The notes under the pieces: generated by a model
What the model saw: only the letters and a program-made list of their open reading frames with translations
What the model was told of the DNA's origin: nothing
Databases searched by the model: none
Position numbers and translations under genes: made by a program
In this document: in pieces, positions 44,038 to 49,901 of the stretch
Numbering within the stretch: position 1 is the stretch's first letter
Layout: the number at the start of each line of letters is the position of its first letter
Source of the DNA: Chlorobiota bacterium
GTDB lineage: Bacteria; Bacteroidota; Bacteroidia; Bacteroidales; F082
NCBI GenBank assembly: GCA_030596395.1
Contig: JAUVKF010000016.1
Location: 1 to 49,901, forward strand
DNA: 49,901 nt
Reading direction: 5' to 3'

Positions 44038-44646
44038 TTAGAATCGTAAAGTTAATCGAAAACCATTGTAAGCCGGTTGACGGGTTGGAATGAAAGGCGG
44101 ATGATAAATAGGATCAACACGAAGTGATATGTTATCATCCACTTCCCAGTAAAACAGATGGGCATCCACCGTGGCATCTAAAATCTGTAAAAGATACCAG
44201 CCTCCCAGGATAATAAAGGACAGTTCCAGGTTTCGACGATAATAATCCCGATAGGATTGCAAATATGACGTTTCGTAATCAATACCCAATGGGTCGGTAC
44301 AAACAAATGAGGTATCGGCATCTGCTTTTGCTGAACAGATGTACGCATTATTATATTTTATATATTCACTTCTGTTGGCCAGGATAAAATAACCGATAAC
44401 CCCAAAACCTGCATAGACAATAGGAAGTTTCCAGTATTTTTTATTATAGATCTGCCCTGCTCCGGGAATCAGCGCCCACAGTGTTGCTTTGTGCGGTGAG
44501 TGTTCTTTTTTTTCAACAGAGGTATTCTTTGCTTTTTTTTCTTTCTTTTTCTCTTTCTGTGCATAAGCGGAAGGCAGGCCAATAAGCACAATACTCACAA
44601 GCAGCACAAGGCACCACAAAAAGGTTTTTTTAGAAATTGACCTCAC
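44038..44646 (-). CDS. DUF5683 exported membrane protein
   Basis: A 202-residue protein starting at GTG 44646. A signal peptide (about 8-29, SAYAQ) precedes a lysine-rich segment (KEKKKEKKAKNTS). The core LIPGAGQIYNKKYWKLPIVYAGFG with GxGQxYN and two hydrophobic helices is typical of DUF5683. Function unknown. The gene is conserved between parB and dapB in this phylum, suggesting a tie to cell envelope or division. Spacing is 6 bp to parB and 13 bp to dapB. Confidence 0.85.
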   Translation of the reverse strand: MRSISKKTFLWCLVLLVSIVLIGLPSAYAQKEKKKEKKAKNTSVEKKEHSPHKATLWALIPGAGQIYNKKYWKLPIVYAGFGVIGYFILANRSEYIKYNNAYICSAKADADTSFVCTDPLGIDYETSYLQSYRDYYRRNLELSFIILGGWYLLQILDATVDAHLFYWEVDDNISLRVDPIYHPPFIPTRQPAYNGFRLTLRF

Positions 44647-44652
44647 GGCTTA

Positions 44653-45552
44653 CTATTCTTTGATAAGACCGATAATCTTATCCAGTTCATCATCATTCTT
44701 AAAGCTGATAACGATGCTACCCTGCCCTTTATTGTTGCGTTTCAGGCTTACTTTTGTACCAAAACGATTGCTTAGCATGGCAGGGGTTTGTTTGTATTTA
44801 ACAGGAATGCTTACCTCAGTTGCCTTTGTCGGTTGGGATTCGGTTTTACCATTTAATTCCCTCACCAGACTTTCTACCTGCCTGACGTTCAGACCCTTCT
44901 TCAGTATTTGATTAAGTAATTCAAGCTGCCGGATTTCGTTCTCAATGGTGATCAATGCCCTTGCATGCCCCATGGTGATGAATCCATCCCGTAAAGCAAC
45001 CTGCACATCAGGCGGCAATTTTAGGAGCCTCAGGAAATTGGTGATTGTCGACCGGTTCTTGCCCAGTTTACCACTTAATTTTTCCTGCGTTAGCTTACAT
45101 TCGTCAATCAGCCGCTGGTAGCTTATCGCTACCTCGATGGCATTCAGATTCTTCCGGTGAATATTTTCAATCAATGCCATTTCGAGCATTTGTTCATCAT
45201 TGGCAATGCGGATAAATGCAGGAATACGCTCCAGGTTTACCAGTTGTGATGCCCTTAATCTCCGTTCACCCGATATCAGTTGAAATTTATTAAATCCCAG
45301 TTTACGCACCGTAACCGGCTGTATTATTCCCTGTACTTTAATTGATTCGGCCATCTCGCGCAATTGCATTTCATCAAAATCAGTACGGGGTTGAAACGGA
45401 TTGGCTTCAATTTTACTGATTTCAATCTCAGCAATGGCGCCTGCAACAAATTCACCGGAAATATCGGCTGCTGTAATGTCCGTTTCGGGGCTTTGCAAAA
45501 TCGCGTCCAGTCCTCTTCCCAATGCTTTTTTCTTTCCCTTAATTTTGCTCAT
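44653..45552 (-). CDS. parB: Chromosome-partitioning protein ParB
   Basis: CTPase clamp that loads at parS. From ATG 45552 the protein has 299 residues: start RGLDAILQSPE, then ParB/Srx domain with NPFQPRTDF, the GERRLRASQL CTP-binding motif (about 96-105) and ENIHRKNLNAIE; the HTH follows (LTQEKLSGKLGKNRSTITNFLRLLKL, about 150-175). The start overlaps parA by 14 bp. A TTG at 45564 is less likely. I searched the window for GTTTCACGTGAAAC-like parS and saw none. Confidence 0.96.
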   Translation of the reverse strand: MSKIKGKKKALGRGLDAILQSPETDITAADISGEFVAGAIAEIEISKIEANPFQPRTDFDEMQLREMAESIKVQGIIQPVTVRKLGFNKFQLISGERRLRASQLVNLERIPAFIRIANDEQMLEMALIENIHRKNLNAIEVAISYQRLIDECKLTQEKLSGKLGKNRSTITNFLRLLKLPPDVQVALRDGFITMGHARALITIENEIRQLELLNQILKKGLNVRQVESLVRELNGKTESQPTKATEVSIPVKYKQTPAMLSNRFGTKVSLKRNNKGQGSIVISFKNDDELDKIIGLIKE

Positions 45553-46357
45553 CTGAAAGGTCAATTTGTTTATCCGCCTCGCTCATAATCGTCATGTTGT
45601 TCTTCTGCAGGATTTCACGGGCCAGGTTCAGATAGTTGATAGCGCCTGTACTGCCTGCATCGTACATTATAATTGAAGAACCATAACTGGGGGCTTCACC
45701 AAGCTTTGTATTGCGATTGATCAATGTATTGAAAACCATTTGCTGGAAATGGGTTTTTACCTCCTCAACAACTTGTTTTGACAAATTGAGCCGTACGTCG
45801 AACATAGTAAGTAAAATACCCTCGATACTCAATTCAGTATTTAACCTTGATTGAACAATTTTAATGGTATTTAATAATTTACCGAGTCCTTCCAGTGCAA
45901 AATACTCACATTGTACCGGGATAATCACCGAATCGGCAGCAGTTAGTGCATTAACAGTAATCAAACCAAGTGAAGGTGAACAATCAAGAATTATGAAATC
46001 ATATTCATCTTTAATCTTTGACAAAGATCGCCGCATCATTTTTTCCCGGTTTGGGCGGTTAATGATCTCAATTTCTGCTCCAACCAGGTCGATATGCGCC
46101 GGAATTAGCGAGAGGTAAGGTGTATCAGTTTGTAGTATTACATTCTTCGGATCAATATCATCAATGATACACTCGTATATACTTGTTTGTACATTTTTCG
46201 GATCGAAACCAATACCCGAGGTTGCATTAGCCTGTGGATCAGCATCTACCAACAATGTTTTGTACTCAAGCACAGCCAGGCTGGCGGCAAGATTTATAGC
46301 TGTGGTGGTTTTGCCAACTCCTCCTTTTTGGTTTGTTATTGCGATGGTTTTTCCCAT
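45539..46357 (-). CDS. parA: Chromosome-partitioning ATPase ParA/Soj
   Basis: Deviant-Walker ATPase that positions ParB complexes. From ATG 46357 the protein has 272 residues and starts GKTIAITNQKGGVGKTT, with the signature KGGVGKT (11-17), then DADPQANATS and FIILDCSPSLGLITVNAL. The TTG at 46372 adds five residues before it and is unlikely. C-terminal overlap with parB (14 bp) means translational coupling. Confidence 0.97.
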   Translation of the reverse strand: MGKTIAITNQKGGVGKTTTAINLAASLAVLEYKTLLVDADPQANATSGIGFDPKNVQTSIYECIIDDIDPKNVILQTDTPYLSLIPAHIDLVGAEIEIINRPNREKMMRRSLSKIKDEYDFIILDCSPSLGLITVNALTAADSVIIPVQCEYFALEGLGKLLNTIKIVQSRLNTELSIEGILLTMFDVRLNLSKQVVEEVKTHFQQMVFNTLINRNTKLGEAPSYGSSIIMYDAGSTGAINYLNLAREILQKNNMTIMSEADKQIDLSDEQN

Positions 46358-46555
46358 GAATAAATAAATCAATTAATGATTACCATTTATACAAAAGTAC
46401 AATATTAAGCCAGCGTGTTATTCGATGAAAAAGGAAGTTTTCAACATACGCAAAGACTTTTATAACAGGCACTTATACAGCACCAAAAGCCTCTACTTGA
46501 AAAGTCATTAAGGGCAAATCAAAACGCAAATCCAAACTATCTTACGATCAAATTA

Positions 46556-46915
46556 CTAATCTTCTTTACCGAGGTCTTCAAAACTTACTTCAACTTCATC
46601 GGTTTTGTTGTCTGTTGAAACATGCTCATCCGGTTTCACTTCATCCACCGGCACCTCACCGGTTTCAATGAATTTCACTGCCTCTGAGTAACCGCGTGTG
46701 AATTTTTCAAAATCTTCCTGGTAAAGGAAAACTTTATGCTTCTCATAAAAGAACTTACCCTGTTCAGGATTAAACCTTCGCTTACTTTCGGTAATGGTAA
46801 GGTAATACTGGTTGGTTTTTGTTGCTTTAACATCAAAAAAATAAGTTCTCTTCCCAGCTCTTACTACTCTGGAAAAAATGTCTTCTCTTCTTTCCTGTTT
46901 TTCTTTTTCTTCCAT
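46556..46915 (-). CDS. DUF3276 PUR-like nucleic-acid-binding protein
   Basis: A 119-residue protein with a PUR-repeat-like core: FSRVVRAGKRTYFFDVKATKTNQYYLTITESKRRF, then HKVFLYQEDFEKFTRGYSEAVKFI. The tail (about 90-119) is acidic and Asp/Glu-rich. PUR folds bind single-stranded DNA or RNA. It is common in Bacteroidota; its cellular function is not settled. It lies 198 bp upstream of parA on the same strand. Confidence 0.85.
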   Translation of the reverse strand: MEEKEKQERREDIFSRVVRAGKRTYFFDVKATKTNQYYLTITESKRRFNPEQGKFFYEKHKVFLYQEDFEKFTRGYSEAVKFIETGEVPVDEVKPDEHVSTDNKTDEVEVSFEDLGKED

Positions 46916-47262
46916 CCTGCTCCTATGTCGTTTTTGGATAAATAGGTTAACCTAACAAAAATAGAAATTCTACAGTATTTCCTATAATTGTTAAAGAAAA
47001 AGTTTATAAAACCTTGCTATTGTTAGTAATATCAGGACTAAAGCATATGGCTTGAATAATTCATAAAAAATGACAAAAGTATTGTTACTATCACAATATC
47101 AGATAATTGATGACAAAGGAACGGGAAATAAATTTTGCCATTTTTTACTAAATACCAAATAAACACCAATCTTTAAATAACGGAATAAAAAACGCCTGAT
47201 CATATGACCGGGCGTTTTTCGTTACTATAAAGTCAACTATAATAGGTTTTATACAAACATAC
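46916..47262. other. Gene-free stretch between DUF3276 and the subtilase
   Basis: The 347 bp are AT-rich. Only the bidirectional terminator at 47187-47219 is clear. Confidence 0.6.
47187..47219. terminator. Terminator hairpin with T- and A-tracts on both sides
   Basis: AAAAAACGCC (47187-47195) pairs with GGCGTTTTT (47211-47219). It lies 44 bp beyond the subtilase stop on the minus strand, and probably terminates that gene. Confidence 0.85.
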
Positions 47263-49901
47263 TTATTTCACTACCATCTTCTTTGTATCCGACAATTGTC
47301 CGTTGATGAATAGCGAATAGAAATAAATACCGGAAGAAAAACCACTCATATCCAATTCAATTTTATTAATTCCCTTATCTTTTGTTGATTGGTCTATTAT
47401 TCTCACTTCTTTTCCGATATGGTCATAAACCTTAAATAAAACTGAGCTTTGCTCATTAAGCTTGTAGTAAACAGTAGTTGTATTTGAAAACGGATTGGGC
47501 ACATTTTGTAACAACTCTCCTGCCTTTAATGTTTCCAGCATATTGTCAGCCGCTTGCTGTGTTTTGGTTATTGGCAGCAGCGAAAGCAGGTAATTGCGCT
47601 TTTCTGCAAATTCTTCCTTTGATGTGGGTATGTGCTCTAACATCTTGCCCTGTGCTACCGACCTATTTGTACTGTCTCCCATCAGAAAATAAGTGTAACC
47701 CAAATCAATGATCGCAAAAATACTGTCTGCAGTTGTTTCAGGGTTATCGATTATATCCTCATAATGATCAATGGCGGTTTGCCAGTTTTCCATTTCTATT
47801 TCACACTTGTTAGCTAAAAAGGTTGCCAATTTTGTTAAAACAGTATCCACTTGAATGCTGTCGTTTGTTTCGTAATACTGTTTTAACGTATTGTAATCAT
47901 TATCTGTAAACTTTTCCAGGGCAAACAACTCTTTCATGGCAGTGCTTGCATATTGTGTAACAGGATAAAGTTCGATAACCGATTCAAAGGTTGATTCTGC
48001 ATCGGCATACTCCTCGTTTTCAAAATGCTCTTTGCCATCCAAAAAGGTTTGCAGGGCAATTTCACTTGATTTATTTCCACCCTCACCGGGGCACCAGGTT
48101 GGATAAACCATAAAACCGGGATACAAATCTTCTTCAGGATCAAAATTGGTTCCCCAGCAGTTGTAGCGAATGTCCTTTAATGGTATAGGTGGAGGTGGCG
48201 CTTCCCAATAAATCATTGGGTCAGTTGGGTTTCCAAGGTTGTCTTCGTCTATAATCACATTGTACCTGAAGTACCAGGGGAAGCTGCCCGGAGAAGCATA
48301 TAGTTCATAACTGCCATTATCAGTAAGAAAATTTGTTTCATCATTTGTTTCAGCCTCGTAGTTGCCAAAAAAAGCATTATTACTGTTATTAAACAGCTTT
48401 ACCCCGACCTGGTTGTTATGCAGGTGGTTTTCAAAAAAGTAAACGGTTGAATTGTAAGTCATTATCCCTGACCAAGCACAGTTATATATTTCATTATTGG
48501 AAATATTCTGGTTAGTTAATGAAGCACCACCTGAATACCATAACTGGATGCCATTATTGTGACCAATAATGGTATTTCCTTCAATGGAAAAGTTGTCGTA
48601 ATTCAAAATATCGATACCAACATTGATAAACTCGGTAGTAAAAATAGAATTTTCGACACTTGCAATATAGTTGGGGTTACCGGTTTGATTTTCGAGGTAT
48701 AGCCAGGTATTTGTAAAATTGGTATTATTTGATACTGTTACATTACCGGAATAAGAGTATATAACGAAACAATCAATAAAGTTAGAATGAGTTATGTTTA
48801 GTTCAGCACCATAGTTGTGGAGTTGCGTTTCGTTAAAGGTAACCTGATCCAAATTTGTTATCATTTGACTGTTACTTAATACCAAGCCATAAAACGGATT
48901 GCTGCCATTATCATTTTTTTGAAATGTCACATCCGTTCCAACCTGGATGTTGCCGTTGACTGTAATGTTATTTGGAGAATCGCCAAATATTGTTGCATCA
49001 TTCTCTATTATCAGGGTTGACCCTTCATCAATAATCAATTTGCTGTCTGGTTTTAACAAATAAAATCTTGAATTTTCAGCAAGTGTTAAAGTAGAATTAT
49101 TAGTTACATGCACTTCATCCACGATATAGTTTCCCTCCTTCAATGTCAGGTTTGAACTAATGTCATCTATAATTCCAAGGGCTCTGTTTGCATTTAGCTT
49201 GCCATATCCAACTTTAATATTCCAGGAACCATACTCATACCCTTCAGTAAAATCATAATAAGGAAGTTTCATTGCAGTTATACACAATACTTCGGCTATA
49301 TCATCATCAGTAAAATCAGGAAACCGTGAAAGGATTAAACCTGCAGTTGCGGATACCTGAGGTGCAGCAGTGGAGGTTTGATCCATAGTACCATACATAT
49401 TGTTATTATATGTACTTTTAATGTATTCCCCTGGGGCAACCAACATTAAATCATCTCCATAATTTGAATTAGATTTTCTTTTAATGGGATCACCTTCATT
49501 TGCTTTCTTTGTACTTGCCCCGACAGCAAAACAATTTTCAGCATTTGCCGGAAATGATACACTACCTAGGTTAGAGTTGCCCGAGGCACAAACAATAAAA
49601 ACACCATCATTGGAGGCCGCATTAATTGCATCTTCTATTCTTTGTGAGTATCCTATTTCAGCGTTTATCTGTATTACATTGGCACCTTCTTCAGCAGCAT
49701 AAAGTATGGCATTATCAATAACGCTCGGATTCAACCACTTATCACCAACTCCGCAAATCATCAATCTACAACCTTTATCTGAGGAAGACCATCAGCCAGC
49801 AATCCCTGCAACACCTTGTTGATCATTGGACTCTGCCACCACAATACCAGCAACATGCGTTCCATGATTTTGATCCCAATCACCTTCCAACTCATTGTTA
49901 T
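47263..49901 (-). pseudogene. T9SS-secreted subtilase (S8) with beta-helix and TPR; in-frame TGA, cut by window edge
   Basis: The frame enters from the right edge. Before the stop it reads NELEGDWDQNHGTHVAGIVV, the subtilase His box. TGA at 49792-49794 then replaces a residue in the expected GIAGGWSSSDKG stretch; downstream the same frame continues CRLMICGVGD, VCASGNSN (oxyanion Asn) and the serine box TSTAAPQVSA. After the protease come a right-handed beta-helix (about 200-520 of the downstream part), TPR-like helices (about 590-730) and a sorting domain (NVPNPFSNTTTVYYKL, FKVYDHIGKEV, SSGIYFYSLF, KKMVVK). The Asp box lies outside the window. One nonsense change from GGA is the simplest reading; sequence error cannot be excluded. 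Confidence 0.8.

Noticed and set aside
43305..46915. parS site near parAB
   Set aside because: No GTTTCACGTGAAAC-like palindrome was found in this region or elsewhere in the window.
49792..49794. TGA read as Gly (alternative genetic code)
   Set aside because: TGA ends panB, trmD and other genes here at the expected place, so the code is standard; a nonsense change is simpler.
1..49901. CRISPR arrays, tRNA and rRNA genes
   Set aside because: No regularly spaced direct repeats with unique spacers, and no cloverleaf with the T-loop TTCRA box or rRNA segment was seen in the gaps.

Overview
The window comes from a Bacteroidota (Bacteroidetes) chromosome, probably an environmental Bacteroidales-like lineage; I cannot place it more closely. 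The support is AT-rich DNA, promoters with the TAxxTTTG -7 element, start sites without clear Shine-Dalgarno motifs, type IX secretion (T9SS) C-terminal sorting domains, and family markers such as a Mpl/MurC-like ligase, DUF3276, DUF4293, DUF5683, DUF3078, a CarboxypepD_reg-like TonB-dependent receptor and a Rho factor with a long charged insertion. TAA, TAG and TGA all act as ordinary stops.

Layout. 1-7.4 kb: tail of a GxxExxY-family protein, an outer-membrane metallopeptidase/propeller/barrel protein, an RluA-type pseudouridine synthase overlapping panB, and a TonB-dependent receptor. 7.4-9.1 kb: a hairpin-rich non-coding stretch followed by an IS110-family element whose upstream non-coding end folds into two stem-loops like a bridge RNA. 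9.1-13.3 kb: an arsenic island (nitroreductase, arsR, thioredoxin-type arsC, a second GxxExxY gene inside palindromic repeats, arsM, a broken acr3, a small membrane protein). 13.3-24.7 kb: PepSY-like secreted protein, a MITE-like element, O-antigen ligase/TPR protein, trmD, rplS, a T9SS cargo protein, rmuC-rlmB, a TonB_C-domain protein, a DUF3078 protein, a phosphodiesterase and DUF4293. 24.7-38.4 kb: rho, DUF1573-mpl, universal stress protein, glycosyltransferase, pnuC plus a NadR-like kinase, a YkoF-like protein, a DUF423-like membrane protein, lolA-like, ftsK and lepB. 38.6-42.9 kb: two T9SS cargo genes and a lipoprotein lying between lepB and dapB. 43.3-46.9 kb: dapB, DUF5683, parB, parA, DUF3276. 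47.2-49.9 kb: a large T9SS-type subtilase with an in-frame TGA, running off the right edge.

How the parts work together. arsR-arsC-arsM-acr3 would sense, reduce, methylate and export arsenic, but acr3 carries a nonsense codon and a single-base frameshift, so export is probably lost or supplied elsewhere. parA/parB/ftsK serve chromosome segregation, dapB and mpl serve peptidoglycan precursor supply and recycling, and lepB and lolA serve envelope export. Several proteins feed the outer membrane or cell surface.

The parts most worth a second look are (i) the IS110 element with a candidate bridge RNA and a 10-bp sequence repeated inverted at its right end, (ii) GxxExxY PD-(D/E)XK-type genes next to palindromic repeats, seen twice, (iii) the riboswitch-like series of hairpins downstream of the TonB receptor, (iv) two independently broken genes (acr3, subtilase), and (v) several families of short dispersed repeats, one of which sits inside a coding region. 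All gene names come from reading motifs; no database search was run.
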